Shown here piece by piece: positions 8,472-17,540 of a stretch of DNA of 64,000 nucleotides. Under the pieces are notes generated by a model, which was not told the origin of the DNA, ran no database searches, and saw nothing but the letters and a program-made list of their open reading frames with translations. The stretch lies in contig SDRW01000001.1 in the NCBI GenBank assembly GCA_007845485.1, positions 124,001-188,000 on the forward strand, written 5' to 3'. This stretch comes from TM7 phylum sp. oral taxon 348 (lineage in GTDB: Bacteria; Patescibacteriota; Saccharimonadia; Saccharimonadales; Saccharimonadaceae). The position numbers and the translations under genes were made by a program. Position 1 is the stretch's first letter; each line of letters starts with the position of its first letter.

Positions 8472-8907
8472 ATTCTAATCTCCATTCCGTATTTCAGCTT
8501 GCTATATTCTTCATCAGAAACCGGCTCGCACCATTCGTTTGATGTATCCTCACCTGGTACTTCAACCGCCAGATGCTGGAACCAGCTGTCTGGCGCTGCG
8601 CCATGCCAATGCTTTACATTAGCTGGTACGTTAATGCAATCGCCCGGTTTCATTTCGATGGCGTCCTTGCCCAATTCTTGATAATAACCTCGGCCAGCCA
8701 CACAAATCAAAATCTGTCCGCCGCCGCTCGTTGCATGGTGGATATGCCAATTATTGCGGCAACCCGACTCGAACGTGACGTTAAAATATTAACTTGCTGC
8801 TGCGACAACGGTTGCAAATAGCTTTATCCGGTGAAATACTGCGCATAATCATCATTTGCCTGCCCAATCAGAAACGGCGTCTGAGCAGCGAATTCATCTT
8901 TATTCAT
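8468..8907 (-). pseudogene. Cupin-domain protein, broken by a nonsense codon and a frameshift
   Basis: The readable 80-residue 3' part (8468-8710) has a cupin barrel: GYYQELGKDAIEMKPGD and PANVKHWHGA. Upstream the protein can be followed back to an ATG at 8907 (MNKDEFAAQTPFLIGQAND), but the frame meets a TAA at 8824-8826 just after YAQYFTG. A one-base change near 8781-8790 (a TTAAAATATT run) then shifts the frame before NVTFESGCRNNWHIHHAT, which carries the first metal-binding His motif. The intact ancestor would have been about 145 residues. It lies between the flavodoxin and CMD genes. The 80-residue ORF alone would lack half of the metal site. Confidence 0.8.
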
Positions 8908-8911
8908 AATC

Positions 8912-9424
8912 TTAAAACCCTAATTCCTTTAGCCATGCCTCGACAGTACCCTTCGCGGACTGAGTTCTAACATCAGTGCCCATAATCGCCAAGCCGTTAG
9001 TATTGACGTTGGCATCTGACAGCTTTTCTTTGATCGCCTCGTACGAGCCAGCTGCGCCAGAACCGGCGTGGGTATTGAATGGAATGATTGTTTTGCCGGC
9101 AAAGTCATACTTATCTAAAAAAGTATTGATGATCATCGGCGGCTCGCCACACCAAATCGGATAGCCCAAGAAAATAGTATCATGAGCAGACAAATCTACC
9201 TCGCCTTGGAATGCTGGCCGCGCGTTTTCGGTTTTTTCGCGCTTGGCGATTTCGGTGCATTCTTGATAAGCGTCGGGATACGGATTCACCGGCTCCAACT
9301 TGAAAACATCGATTTTATCACCGAAATAATCTTTGATATAACCGGCAATTACCTCCGTATTGCCAACTTCGGTGTCATCAACACCGTAATTTTCGCCCGC
9401 CCGCGAGAAAAATGTTAGTAGCAT
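8912..9424 (-). CDS. Flavodoxin-family protein
   Basis: A 170-residue flavodoxin of the long-loop NAD(P)H-oxidoreductase-like type. It starts LLTFFSRAGENYGV (an FMN phosphate-binding loop variant), then HDTIFLGYPIWCGEPPMIINTF and FNTHAGSGAAGSYEAI. These are FMN-binding regions of the flavodoxin_4 group. A full Shine-Dalgarno AAGGAGGTGTAAT precedes the ATG, and an extended -10 (TGC-TATAAT, 9446-9451) lies just upstream. It leads the flavodoxin-cupin-CMD operon, suggesting a small redox or detoxification module. Confidence 0.85.
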   Translation of the reverse strand: MLLTFFSRAGENYGVDDTEVGNTEVIAGYIKDYFGDKIDVFKLEPVNPYPDAYQECTEIAKREKTENARPAFQGEVDLSAHDTIFLGYPIWCGEPPMIINTFLDKYDFAGKTIIPFNTHAGSGAAGSYEAIKEKLSDANVNTNGLAIMGTDVRTQSAKGTVEAWLKELGF

Positions 9425-9445
9425 ATTACACCTCCTTACGTAACC

Positions 9446-9454
9446 ATTATAGCA
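9446..9454 (-). promoter_or_regulatory. Extended -10 promoter of the flavodoxin operon
   Basis: TGC-TATAAT on the minus strand (TATAAT at 9446-9451), 21 bases before the ATG, followed by a strong Shine-Dalgarno. This is a leadered transcript, in contrast to many promoters in the window. Confidence 0.55.
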
Positions 9455-9475
9455 CTACGTAATGTGCGGCACGAA

Positions 9476-9823
9476 TCACCGTTCCAGCCACTGCTGCAGC
9501 ACTGCCGCCTGATTATGCTCAATATCTTTAGCGCTATATAACAGCGTAACAACTGGATGTTCTTGCCACTGTTGTTTAAGCGTGGCGGCTACAGAATTAG
9601 CATCTAACTCTTCGGTATAGCGCGACGCGAACTCTGCAAATTTTTCTGGATCATGACCGAACCATTGGCGCAGCTCGTTAGTCGGCGCAATATCTTTTGC
9701 CCATTCGTCAAGCGCCGCTCGTTCTTTACTTATACCGCGCGACCATAATCGATCAACTAGCACGCGGTAGCCATCGTCCGATTCTGGCGATTCGTAAATT
9801 CGTTTAATTTTATAAACTGTCAT
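9476..9823 (-). CDS. DUF488-family protein
   Basis: A 115-residue protein with the DUF488/YeaO-like sequence: KRIYESPESDDGYRVLVDRLWSRG is split here as KRIYESPESDDGYR and VLVDRLWSRGISKE, followed by LDEWAKDIAPTNELRQWFGHD and VTLLYSAKD. Its function is unknown. Its ATG overlaps the stop of the upstream glycosylase-like gene by 4 bases, so the two are translationally coupled. Confidence 0.82.
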   Translation of the reverse strand: MTVYKIKRIYESPESDDGYRVLVDRLWSRGISKERAALDEWAKDIAPTNELRQWFGHDPEKFAEFASRYTEELDANSVAATLKQQWQEHPVVTLLYSAKDIEHNQAAVLQQWLER

Positions 9824-10401
9824 GACAACACCTCCTTAACTATAGTTTGTAGAACTGGAATAACGTCCGATTCAAACCATGGGTTGCGTTTGCGCCAGCC
9901 AATATTGAGCGGTGATGGATGAACCAATGGAAAATAATCTGGCAAATACATATTAAAGTCCGCCACAGTTGCTGTCAAATTCTGCTTGGCGCGGCGGTCA
10001 AGATAATATTTTTGCGCATACGAACCAACCAAAATTGTCAATCGAATATTAGGCATCTGAGCCAACAAACGCGGATGCCATTTTCTGGCAAAATCCAAGC
10101 GCGGCGGCAAATCACCGTGCACTCCCCTGCCTGGATAATAAAAATCTATCGGCATCAACGCAAAGAGATCGGGATTATAAAACTGCTTATCCGTTACGTT
10201 CAGCCATCGCCTAAGCAAACGACCGCTAGCATCATTCCACGGCTTTAGCGTCTGCTGGGCAATTCGGCCTGGCGCCTGCCCAACCAGTACAATTCGCGAA
10301 CTTGACGAAGCAGAATATACAGGCGACCAACCCCTATTGGCAAAATCATCATTCATTGGATCGGCTGCGATCTGATCATACAAAAGCGGTTTAGCCTGCA
10401 A
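9820..10401 (-). CDS. Uracil-DNA glycosylase superfamily protein
   Basis: 193 residues. Motif 1 of the UDG superfamily is IVLVGQAPGRIAQQ (about 37-50) and motif 2 is LVHPSPLNIGW near residue 163. Between them lie FYNPDLFALMPIDFYYPG and LTILVGSYAQKYYL. The layout matches the YqiA-like branch of the superfamily rather than classical Ung, so removal of uracil is likely but not proved. It is coupled to the DUF488 gene downstream. Confidence 0.78.
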   Translation of the reverse strand: MQAKPLLYDQIAADPMNDDFANRGWSPVYSASSSSRIVLVGQAPGRIAQQTLKPWNDASGRLLRRWLNVTDKQFYNPDLFALMPIDFYYPGRGVHGDLPPRLDFARKWHPRLLAQMPNIRLTILVGSYAQKYYLDRRAKQNLTATVADFNMYLPDYFPLVHPSPLNIGWRKRNPWFESDVIPVLQTIVKEVLS

Positions 10402-10436
10402 TGTAATATACTTTCGTTTATAATCCGAGTTAATAA

Positions 10437-10832
10437 CTATTCTGTCGTCACACCATCAAAATCTTCTTCGTTAGCTTCCGCTTCTTCGCGTGTCGCCCGA
10501 ACAATGCCATCTTTGTGGTGTGCTGGACTATAAATCGTGTAGAGCTTAAGTGGCTCTTCGCCAGTATTTATCACATTATGCTCAGACCCTGCTGGCACGA
10601 TAATAGCACTGCCATCGGATACGGCGTACTCATTATCATCAATCAAAACCTTGCCCTGTCCCGCTTCAAATCTGAAAAATTGATCATTCTCCTCGTGAAT
10701 CTCTGAGCCAATCTCACCGCCAACTGGCAGACTCATCAGCACCAATTGGCAATGTTTAGCTGTATATAGTACCTGACGAAAGTTATTATTGTTTACCGTT
10801 AACTCTTCAATGTTAGCATTAAAACCTTTCAT
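10437..10832 (-). CDS. Cupin-domain protein
   Basis: 131 residues with both cupin motifs: GGEIGSEIHEENDQFFRFEAG carries the metal-binding His/Glu set (about 37-57) and VPAGSEHNVINTGEEPLKLY the second His. The C-terminus HHKDGIVRATREEAE is typical of small bacterial cupins often annotated as mannose-6-phosphate-isomerase-like. The substrate is unknown. A clear Shine-Dalgarno AAGGAGAATCT precedes the ATG. The upstream gap towards trxA is very AT-rich. Confidence 0.85.
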   Translation of the reverse strand: MKGFNANIEELTVNNNNFRQVLYTAKHCQLVLMSLPVGGEIGSEIHEENDQFFRFEAGQGKVLIDDNEYAVSDGSAIIVPAGSEHNVINTGEEPLKLYTIYSPAHHKDGIVRATREEAEANEEDFDGVTTE

Positions 10833-10871
10833 AGATTCTCCTTTTTGAAATTATTATTTATAATTATTAAT

Positions 10872-11201
10872 CTAGTTTACAGCTTTTTCCAAAGCATCAA
10901 TTAGTGTTTGTTTTGGCTTCATGCCAATCAATTCAGCGACTTCTTTACCATCAACAAAAATCTTCATATTTGGAATACCCTGCACTCTATATTCTTGTGC
11001 TAGGTGTGCATTCTCTGCGCTAGCTTCCGTATCAACTTTAACAACGTCAAACTCTGTCTCTTCAGCAATCTTATGTAAAATTGGTGCCATAGCTCGGCAT
11101 GGTGGGCACCACGGCGCCCAAAAATCAACCAGTACTGGCTTATCGCTATTTAACGCCTTTTCTTCAAATTCTTGCTTTGTTGTCACTTCATATAACGCCA
11201 T
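10872..11201 (-). CDS. trxA: Thioredoxin
   Basis: A 109-residue thioredoxin fold with the active site FWAPWCPPCRAMAPIL. The second active-site residue is Pro rather than Gly (WCPPC instead of WCGPC). The cis-Pro loop is YRVQGIPNMKIF. The start MALYEVTTKQ at 11201 is chosen because AAGGAGGGAGTG stands just before it; it shares one base with the TGA of the fur-like gene (TGATG), so the genes are translationally coupled. Expression is therefore tied to the Fur-family regulator and its operator. Confidence 0.92.
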   Translation of the reverse strand: MALYEVTTKQEFEEKALNSDKPVLVDFWAPWCPPCRAMAPILHKIAEETEFDVVKVDTEASAENAHLAQEYRVQGIPNMKIFVDGKEVAELIGMKPKQTLIDALEKAVN

Positions 11202-11593
11202 CACTCCCTCCTTTTCTGGCATGTTTTACACATTCCCGTTATCATCAACGGTCCATCAAAATAACAATCCCCTAATGCACGCGCAATTTGACGCCGCACC
11301 TCGTCAGCGATTGTAATGTCTCGCAAGTTACCACAATCACTACACACGAAATGATCATGCAATTTTGTGTAGCCGTCATATCGCAGACAGCCCTTTTTTG
11401 TCGGTGGCGCCAAGCCGATTAGTCCATCATCATATAGCCGCTGCGTAACTCGATGTACCGTCGTGTCGCTCACTTCAGCGTGAACTTTCCGCAACTCATG
11501 CGCAATCTCTGCATTTGTCGCATGCTGCTTGCTACGGACGATATTCAATACGTCATTAGTATATTTCGTTGAACGTCTGACAACTTGTGTCAT
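11201..11593 (-). CDS. Fur-family transcriptional regulator
   Basis: 130 residues. An N-terminal winged helix (TNAEIAHELRKVHAEVSDTTVHRVTQRLYDDGLI) precedes a metal-sensing domain with HDHFVCSDCGNLRDI and a second CxxC, MCKTCQKRRE, which form the structural zinc site of Fur/PerR/Zur proteins. The paired thioredoxin suggests an oxidative-stress (PerR-like) or metal role, but metal specificity cannot be told. The promoter overlaps a large palindrome, so it is probably autoregulated together with trxA. Confidence 0.88.
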   Translation of the reverse strand: MTQVVRRSTKYTNDVLNIVRSKQHATNAEIAHELRKVHAEVSDTTVHRVTQRLYDDGLIGLAPPTKKGCLRYDGYTKLHDHFVCSDCGNLRDITIADEVRRQIARALGDCYFDGPLMITGMCKTCQKRRE

Positions 11594-11625
11594 ATTATTA
11601 TTGTAAACAATTTACAATAATAATA
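11593..11625 (-). promoter_or_regulatory. Palindromic operator overlapping the fur-trxA promoter
   Basis: A perfect inverted repeat with 15-base arms and a 3-base centre; the core reads TTGTAAACAATTTACAA. It resembles Fur/Zur/PerR boxes. On the minus strand TACAAT (11600-11605) inside it ends 6 bases before the ATG at 11593, so a bound regulator would cover both the -10 and the start of the mRNA. Confidence 0.75.
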
Positions 11626-11646
11626 CAAGACTTTATCTGCACTTTG

Positions 11647-11675
11647 TTGACGAAATCTATACTATCCCGTATAAT
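11647..11675 (+). promoter_or_regulatory. Consensus sigma-70 promoter of the Nudix-ABC operon
   Basis: TTGACG (11647-11652), 17-base spacer, TATAAT (11670-11675). The roughly 100-base leader contains a GAACTC/GAGTTC hairpin (near 11689-11709). The Fur-type palindrome ends 22 bases upstream of the -35. Confidence 0.75.
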
Positions 11676-11779
11676 CAGTAAATCTATGAACTCGTCAATG
11701 AAGAGTTCCTCTAATTTCGTTACTCAATCAAACAACTTGTAACTACACCGAATAAACAACATAAAGGCGAAAGGGATAC

Positions 11780-12154
11780 ATGCAATCAGATTTAAGAACA
11801 TCGTTTAATTACGACAGTCAGAATATAGTAGCTGATTGGTATACTGTAACCGACAAAAGTCAGATTCCTGATTTACCCTGGCAACAAGTTTATGCGATAG
11901 GCAACTTGGACGGTCGAGTGCCGCTCATTACTGGTCTAACGTGCGAAAAAGAATTTAATTTACCAGGCGGACATACCGAGCCAAGCGAGACAATTGAACA
12001 GACTATTGCTCGCGAGATGATTGAAGAATGCAATATGCGCGTGATTGAATGGCAGCCGCTTGGATATCAGCACTTAACCGAACCTGATGGTAAGCAAATT
12101 TTCCAATTTCGCGTATATGCCAAATTGGAAAAAAATCGGCGAGCGAATGGTTAA
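11780..12154 (+). CDS. Nudix hydrolase, C-terminus probably altered by a frameshift
   Basis: 124 residues. The Nudix box is GGHTEPSETIEQTIAREMIEECNM, given here as GGHTEPSETIEQ and TIAREMIEECNM (about 69-92), sufficient for metal binding. After QFRVYAKLEK the frame runs through seven A residues (12129-12135) and ends quickly in NRRANG. With one A fewer it would continue IGERMVKLVKKYFTDERSYL to a stop overlapping the ABC transporter start. A slippage mutation in the A7 run is therefore likely. AAAGGG before the ATG is a plausible ribosome site. It shares a transcript with the ABC exporter. Confidence 0.75.
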   Translation: MQSDLRTSFNYDSQNIVADWYTVTDKSQIPDLPWQQVYAIGNLDGRVPLITGLTCEKEFNLPGGHTEPSETIEQTIAREMIEECNMRVIEWQPLGYQHLTEPDGKQIFQFRVYAKLEKNRRANG

Positions 12155-12192
12155 ATTAGTAAAAAAATATTTTACCGACGAAAGGAGTTATC

Positions 12193-13965
12193 TTGAAAAA
12201 TAAAATTAGCAACAAGCAAATCTTAGGTCTATTCTGGCAAGCGTCAAGCCCATATAAACATCGGCGAAATCTGACCATCTTTTTTACAATCATAACATTA
12301 TCAATGACAATTTTCGTTGGCCCGCTAATCATTGCGCAATTGCTTGATATTATTCAACACAATCAACTACAAACCGCCGAACATCTGTGGACGCTGATAC
12401 TTTTGTACGGCGTTAGTCAAATTTGTTCGGAAGTGATTGGCTGGCGACTGGTGCTATATCTCGTCTGGACATTTGAGACTGCCTTGCAACACGACTTGTA
12501 CGTGCGCTGTTTTCATAAGCTAACTAACCAAACTATGTTCTTTCACGCCAATAAATTCGGCGGTTCACTGGTTAGTCAAACGAACAAACTAAGCGGAGCA
12601 ATTGAGCGCTTTTGGGACACAATCATTTGGTCAATTTTACCATTGGTGATCTCGCTGGTCGGCTCACTAATCGTTTTGGCGACATTGCTTTGGCAGTACG
12701 CACTGTTTCTACTCATTTTCTCAATCATCTTCAGTGTCGTTATTTATTTTGGCTCTCGGCCGATGGCTAAATTAAATGAAAAAGAAGCAAAAGCCAGCAA
12801 CAAGCTTAGCGGACAATTGGCAGACACCGTTTCCAATATCTTGGCAGTGAAGTCATCAGGCTCCGAATCGTTAGAACAGGAACGATTCTCAAAAACAGTC
12901 AAATCATGGCGCGGCACCAGTCTCGCTACCATGCGCGGATTTCTGAAAGTTAGCACCGTTTATTCAAGTATCAATATGATCATTAAAATTGGCGCTATCG
13001 CTTTTGCGATCTATGCTGCACAACACGATTTAGTGTCAGTAGCAGCGGTATATTTAATCATCACCTACACCGGCAGCGTGGCACACGAGTTGTGGAATAT
13101 GAACGGCATCATGCGCAGCTACAACCGTATTCTTGGCGATGCACACGATATGGTAGAGATTTTAGAGACACCAACAACATTGACTGATAACAGCGATAAA
13201 AAATTGGAAGTTAAGCGCGGTAGCATTATCATGGACAAGGTAACATTCACACATGACGAAGGTCAGGGTGATACGCTATTCCACGATTTCTCGCTTACCG
13301 TTAACCCTGGCGAAAAAATCGGATTGGTTGGCTCCAGCGGATCTGGCAAGACTACGCTCACAAAACTACTGCTGCGCTTTGCCGATATTGATTCGGGCGA
13401 GATTGCGATTGACGGACAAGATATTGCTGAAGTCACCCAGGCGAGTTTGCGCCAGCAAATCGCCTACGTACCGCAAGAACCATTACTATTTCACCGTTCG
13501 GTGCGTGAAAATATCGCTTACGGCCGACCTGACGCGACTGATGCTGAAATTGAAAAAGCTGCCAAAAAAGCTGGGGCTTACGATTTTATCGTCAATCTGC
13601 AAGACGGGTTTGACACGTTGGTTGGCGAGCGCGGCGTTAAATTGTCGGGCGGGCAGCGCCAACGCATCGCCATTGCTCGGGCAATCTTGAAAAACGCACC
13701 GATTTTAATTCTTGACGAGGCAACTTCAGCACTTGATTCAGAGTCAGAAGCGCTGATTCAAAAATCTTTGGAAACCTTGATGAAAAATCGCACTTCAATC
13801 GTCATCGCCCACCGCTTGTCGACCATTGCCAAACTTGATCGCATCATCGTCCTAGAGAATGGCCGCATCGTCGAAGACGGTACGCACGACCAGTTGCTTG
13901 CTAAGAAACGCGGCGTTTACGCCAAATTGTGGGCACGGCAATCGGGCGGGTTTATCGAAGACTAA
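12193..13965 (+). CDS. ABC exporter, fused permease-ATPase (MsbA/LmrA type)
   Basis: A 590-residue half transporter. The N-terminal 310 residues hold six membrane helices of the type I exporter fold. The ATPase half has Walker A GLVGSSGSGKTTL, Q-loop YVPQEPLLF, signature LSGGQRQRIAIARA, Walker B ILILDEATSALD and the switch His in IAHRLST. It should dimerise and export a lipid, peptide or drug; the substrate is unknown. The start is TTG, supported by GAAAGGAGTTATC just before it. It is the last gene of the GC-rich block. Confidence 0.92.
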   Translation: MKNKISNKQILGLFWQASSPYKHRRNLTIFFTIITLSMTIFVGPLIIAQLLDIIQHNQLQTAEHLWTLILLYGVSQICSEVIGWRLVLYLVWTFETALQHDLYVRCFHKLTNQTMFFHANKFGGSLVSQTNKLSGAIERFWDTIIWSILPLVISLVGSLIVLATLLWQYALFLLIFSIIFSVVIYFGSRPMAKLNEKEAKASNKLSGQLADTVSNILAVKSSGSESLEQERFSKTVKSWRGTSLATMRGFLKVSTVYSSINMIIKIGAIAFAIYAAQHDLVSVAAVYLIITYTGSVAHELWNMNGIMRSYNRILGDAHDMVEILETPTTLTDNSDKKLEVKRGSIIMDKVTFTHDEGQGDTLFHDFSLTVNPGEKIGLVGSSGSGKTTLTKLLLRFADIDSGEIAIDGQDIAEVTQASLRQQIAYVPQEPLLFHRSVRENIAYGRPDATDAEIEKAAKKAGAYDFIVNLQDGFDTLVGERGVKLSGGQRQRIAIARAILKNAPILILDEATSALDSESEALIQKSLETLMKNRTSIVIAHRLSTIAKLDRIIVLENGRIVEDGTHDQLLAKKRGVYAKLWARQSGGFIED

Positions 13966-13994
13966 ACATGTTTGTTAATGAAGGGTAACTATAC

Positions 13995-14000
13995 TATAAT
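13995..14000 (+). promoter_or_regulatory. -10 element of dedA
   Basis: TATAAT, 9 bases upstream of the ATG at 14010; predicts a nearly leaderless mRNA. Confidence 0.5.
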
Positions 14001-14009
14001 TGTAATATT

Positions 14010-14660
14010 ATGATGCACGCTTTAGCTGAATTTATTACCCATCTCGGACCACTAGCGGTTATATTAGTAGTATTTGCTGAATCAGGTCTTCTAATAGGAT
14101 TCTTCTTACCAGGTGATAGCCTTCTATTTATGTCTGGTTTCTTAATCCAGACTGGTACTTTTAAGTGGAATATTCACCTATTCTTTATAATTTTAGCATT
14201 GGCGGCAGTTATAGGTGATAATGTTGGTTATAGCTTTGGTCATAAAATTGGACGAAAATTATTTAATAGGCCAAATTCTAAATTGTTTAAGAAGAAATAC
14301 CTAGAACAAGCTGAATCTTTTTTTGATAAACACGGCGCAAAAGCAATAGTACTAGCTCGTTTTGTGCCAGTAGTTCGAACATTCACTCCAATAATAGCAG
14401 GTGTAAGTAAAATGCATTATAAGACGTTTTTTGCTTACAATATAGTTGGTGGTACTTTATGGACAGCTGTCTTCACATATGCAGGATTTTATATAGGTAA
14501 AGAACTACAAGATTTAGGTGTAAATATAGAGATAATAGCTATTATTATAGTATTAGCTTCTGTGTTACCTGTGTTGTTGCATATTTTATCATCAAAAGAA
14601 AAAAGACAAACTATCTTACGGGGAACAAAACGTCAAATTAAAATACTATTTAAGAAATAA
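14010..14660 (+). CDS. DedA-family membrane protein
   Basis: 216 residues with the DedA (SNARE-associated) layout: EFITHLGPLAVILVVFAESG, then FLPGDSLLFMSGFL, the motif ARFVPVVRTFTPIIAGVSKM containing the conserved Arg/Pro residues, and helices to the C-terminus. DedA proteins are lipid scramblase or flippase-like proteins; some recycle undecaprenyl phosphate. Two ATGs in tandem (14010, 14013) are both possible. AT-rich again, so it marks the end of the GC-rich block. It converges with uvrA. Confidence 0.9.
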   Translation: MMHALAEFITHLGPLAVILVVFAESGLLIGFFLPGDSLLFMSGFLIQTGTFKWNIHLFFIILALAAVIGDNVGYSFGHKIGRKLFNRPNSKLFKKKYLEQAESFFDKHGAKAIVLARFVPVVRTFTPIIAGVSKMHYKTFFAYNIVGGTLWTAVFTYAGFYIGKELQDLGVNIEIIAIIIVLASVLPVLLHILSSKEKRQTILRGTKRQIKILFKK

Positions 14661-14670
14661 TCGACTATAT

Positions 14671-14698
14671 CTTTAGTAAACTACTAAAGTAATGTTTT
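14671..14698. terminator. Hairpin between dedA and uvrA
   Basis: CTTTAGTA and TACTAAAG form a perfect 8-pair stem with a 3-base loop, followed on the plus strand by TAATGTTTTT. It overlaps the uvrA stop codon (14684-14686) and could end transcription in both directions. AT-rich, so weak. Confidence 0.45.
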
Positions 14699-17494
14699 TA
14701 GATATTTACCAGTGTATGATTGTCTATTTTTAGAAATACTCTCTGGAGTACCCTCGGCTACAACCATTCCGCCCGCGGCACCACCCTCTGGACCCATATC
14801 AATAATATGATCGGCTGATTTTATAACATCAAGATTATGTTCAATAATAATCATACTATTTCCACCTTCAACTAATTGCTGTAATATACTCAATAATCTT
14901 TTAACGTCAGCACTGTGAAGGCCAGTGGTTGGTTCATCTAGTATATATAATGTCTTCCCAGTTGATCTACGAGATAACTCTGTTGCTAGCTTAATACGCT
15001 GAGCCTCCCCTCCACTAAAAGTAGTAGCTGGCTGTCCTAATGTGATATAACCTAGTCCAACATCAACAAGAGTTTGTAGTTTTCTATGAATAGCTGGGAC
15101 ATTTTCGAAAAATTTATTTGCATTTTCAACTGTCATCTGTAAAACATCATTAATAGTTTTATTTTTATATTTTATTTCAAGTGCTTCACGATTATAACGT
15201 TTACCTCCACATACATCACAAACAACATAAACATCAGGTAAAAAATGCATTTCTATTTTTATAACACCATCGCCCTGACAATTTTCACAACGTCCACCTT
15301 TTACATTAAAGCTAAATCTACCAGCTTTATACCCACGAACGTTTGCCTCGGGTGTTCCCGCAAAGAGTTCGCGAATCTGAGTAAATACTCCTGTATAAGT
15401 TGCTGGATTCGAACGAGGTGTACGACCTATTGGAGATTGGTCAATTACAATAGATTTATCCAAGAAATTAATACCTTCTATACTGTCATGTTCACCAGAA
15501 ACTGCATTAGCTCTATTAAGTCTAGCGGATAATTCCTTAGCAATAATATCATTCACCAACGTAGATTTTCCACTACCAGAAACCCCAGAAACAACCGTCA
15601 TCACGCCAAGTGGTATTTCAATATTTATATTTTTTAAATTATTCTCACGCGCACCCTTGATTATTAATTTACGGTCTTTTTCTATTTTTCGACGTTTTTT
15701 AGGTACAGTAATCTTTTCTAATCCGCTCAAGAATTTACCAGTTATACTATCCTTATTCTTTGCAACTTGACTTGGTGTACCAGCAGCTATAATATTTCCG
15801 CCGTTAACTCCAGCGCCTGGGCCAATATCGAGCAGAAAATCCGCCGCTCTTATGGTATCTTCGTCATGTTCAACAACTAGAACAGTATTACCTAAATCTC
15901 GCAAATGCTTCAATGTAGCAATCAGTCTATCATTATCTCTCTGATGCAAACCAATTGAAGGTTCGTCTAAAACATAAAGTACACCCTGCAGTCCACTACC
16001 TATTTGAGTTGCTAGACGTATACGTTGCGCTTCACCACCACTTAAAGTATTCGCAGCACGACTAAGCTCTAGGTAGTTCAAACCTACATCGCTCATAAAT
16101 TTAAGTCTAGCGGTAATCTCTTTTAAAATTAAGTTGGCAATATTTTTTTCTTTATCAGTGAGTTCTAGAGAATTAAAAAAATCAATGGCATCATCAATAC
16201 TTAAATTACAGACATCCATTATATTATACCCGTGCACAGTAACCGCTAAAACTATAGGCTTTAATCTAGCGCCATTGCAGGTCGTACATTTTCTTTCACG
16301 CATAAACCTTTCAATGTCTTTGCGCATAAATTCACTATCCGTCTCTTTCCAGCGACGTTCCAAATTTGGTACCACACCCTCGTATGTTGTAAAGTAATGC
16401 CTACCATTACCTAGCCCAATCTTATATTTTTGATCGCCCGTGCCATACATAATCTTTTGGCGTGCTTCATCTGATAAATCTTTGATTGGAGTACGAATAC
16501 TAAAGCCATTAAATTCAGCAACTGCTGAAATTTTTTTCATATAAAAATTATCTACATTTATACGATTGTAAGGTCGGATAGCGCCTTCAGAAATAGTTAA
16601 ATTATTATTTAAAACCAAACTTGGATCAATCTCTAATCTACTTCCCAAACCAGTACAGTTAGGACAAGCGCCTTGTGGTGTATTGTAGCTAAAAAGCCGT
16701 GGCTCTAGCTCTGGTATTTCAATATCAGGGTTATCAATAGAAGCATATCGCTGACTTAGAATTTTTAGTTCATCCGTATCTGCATACAATACGCCAATTA
16801 TGCCGTTACCAACTTCAAGAGCTTGCTCTACACTTTGAGCTACACGACCACGCATATCCGCAGCCATAATTATCCTATCTACAACGATTTCTATATTATG
16901 TCTATCATTCTTTTTCAATTCTGGAAATTCATCTAATGCATAAATAACTCCATCAACCCTAGCACGAGCAAATCCAGAACGTCGATATTGCTCAGGGATA
17001 TGAGCAAATTCGCCTTTTTTATCTTTAGCTACTGGTGCCAATAAAATTAAGCGCTCGCCCATATTAATTCTCATAATTTCATCGACAATATCATCTTTAG
17101 TACGACGCGTAACTTCTCTACCGGTAATAGGGTCGTGCGGTACACCAATTCGCGCAAATAATAATCGTAAATAATCGTAAATTTCAGTTACAGTTGCTAC
17201 AGTACTGCGAGGATTACGGCTAGTTGATTTCTGATCAATACTTATAGCTGGACTTAGTCCATCAATACTTTCGACATCAGGTTTATCCATTATACCTAAA
17301 AACTGTCTTGCGTAACTACTTAAACTTTCAACATATCGCCGTTGACCTTCGGCATATATAGTATCAAAAGCCAGACTTGATTTTCCACTCCCGCTAAGTC
17401 CAGTAATAACTACTAATTTATCGCGAGGAATTTCAACGTTAATATTTTTTAGATTATGCTCTTTAGCACCAACAATCTTTATTACTTCTGGCAT
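14684..17494 (-). CDS. uvrA: UvrABC excinuclease subunit A
   Basis: 936 residues, the usual UvrA length. Two ABC ATPase halves are present: Walker A motifs [14 protein letters not shown] and [14 protein letters not shown], and signatures [13 protein letters not shown] and [13 protein letters not shown]. Zinc modules are visible as CPNCTGLG with CTTCNGARL, and CENCQGDG with [10 protein letters not shown]. UvrA dimers scan DNA for damage and load UvrB; uvrC is in the same window, uvrB is not. The ATG lies 8 bases after TGT-TATAAT, a leaderless arrangement. Confidence 0.97.
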   Translation of the reverse strand: MPEVIKIVGAKEHNLKNINVEIPRDKLVVITGLSGSGKSSLAFDTIYAEGQRRYVESLSSYARQFLGIMDKPDVESIDGLSPAISIDQKSTSRNPRSTVATVTEIYDYLRLLFARIGVPHDPITGREVTRRTKDDIVDEIMRINMGERLILLAPVAKDKKGEFAHIPEQYRRSGFARARVDGVIYALDEFPELKKNDRHNIEIVVDRIIMAADMRGRVAQSVEQALEVGNGIIGVLYADTDELKILSQRYASIDNPDIEIPELEPRLFSYNTPQGACPNCTGLGSRLEIDPSLVLNNNLTISEGAIRPYNRINVDNFYMKKISAVAEFNGFSIRTPIKDLSDEARQKIMYGTGDQKYKIGLGNGRHYFTTYEGVVPNLERRWKETDSEFMRKDIERFMRERKCTTCNGARLKPIVLAVTVHGYNIMDVCNLSIDDAIDFFNSLELTDKEKNIANLILKEITARLKFMSDVGLNYLELSRAANTLSGGEAQRIRLATQIGSGLQGVLYVLDEPSIGLHQRDNDRLIATLKHLRDLGNTVLVVEHDEDTIRAADFLLDIGPGAGVNGGNIIAAGTPSQVAKNKDSITGKFLSGLEKITVPKKRRKIEKDRKLIIKGARENNLKNINIEIPLGVMTVVSGVSGSGKSTLVNDIIAKELSARLNRANAVSGEHDSIEGINFLDKSIVIDQSPIGRTPRSNPATYTGVFTQIRELFAGTPEANVRGYKAGRFSFNVKGGRCENCQGDGVIKIEMHFLPDVYVVCDVCGGKRYNREALEIKYKNKTINDVLQMTVENANKFFENVPAIHRKLQTLVDVGLGYITLGQPATTFSGGEAQRIKLATELSRRSTGKTLYILDEPTTGLHSADVKRLLSILQQLVEGGNSMIIIEHNLDVIKSADHIIDMGPEGGAAGGMVVAEGTPESISKNRQSYTGKYLKTLL

Positions 17495-17502
17495 ATTCAG
17501 TT

Positions 17503-17511
17503 ATTATAACA
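17503..17511 (-). promoter_or_regulatory. Extended -10 promoter of uvrA
   Basis: TGT-TATAAT on the minus strand (TATAAT at 17503-17508), 8 bases before the ATG at 17494. Confidence 0.6.
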
Positions 17512-17540
17512 TAAAAACAGACTAATTTAGGTATAGGGGG

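Noticed and set aside
10833-10871. Second Fur/PerR box upstream of the cupin gene
   Set aside because: The stretch is AT-rich and partly symmetrical but does not match the palindrome at 11593-11625 and could be chance.
4600-13965. Integrative element or genomic island with integrase
   Set aside because: No integrase, transposase or direct repeats flank the GC-rich block; homologous import fits better.
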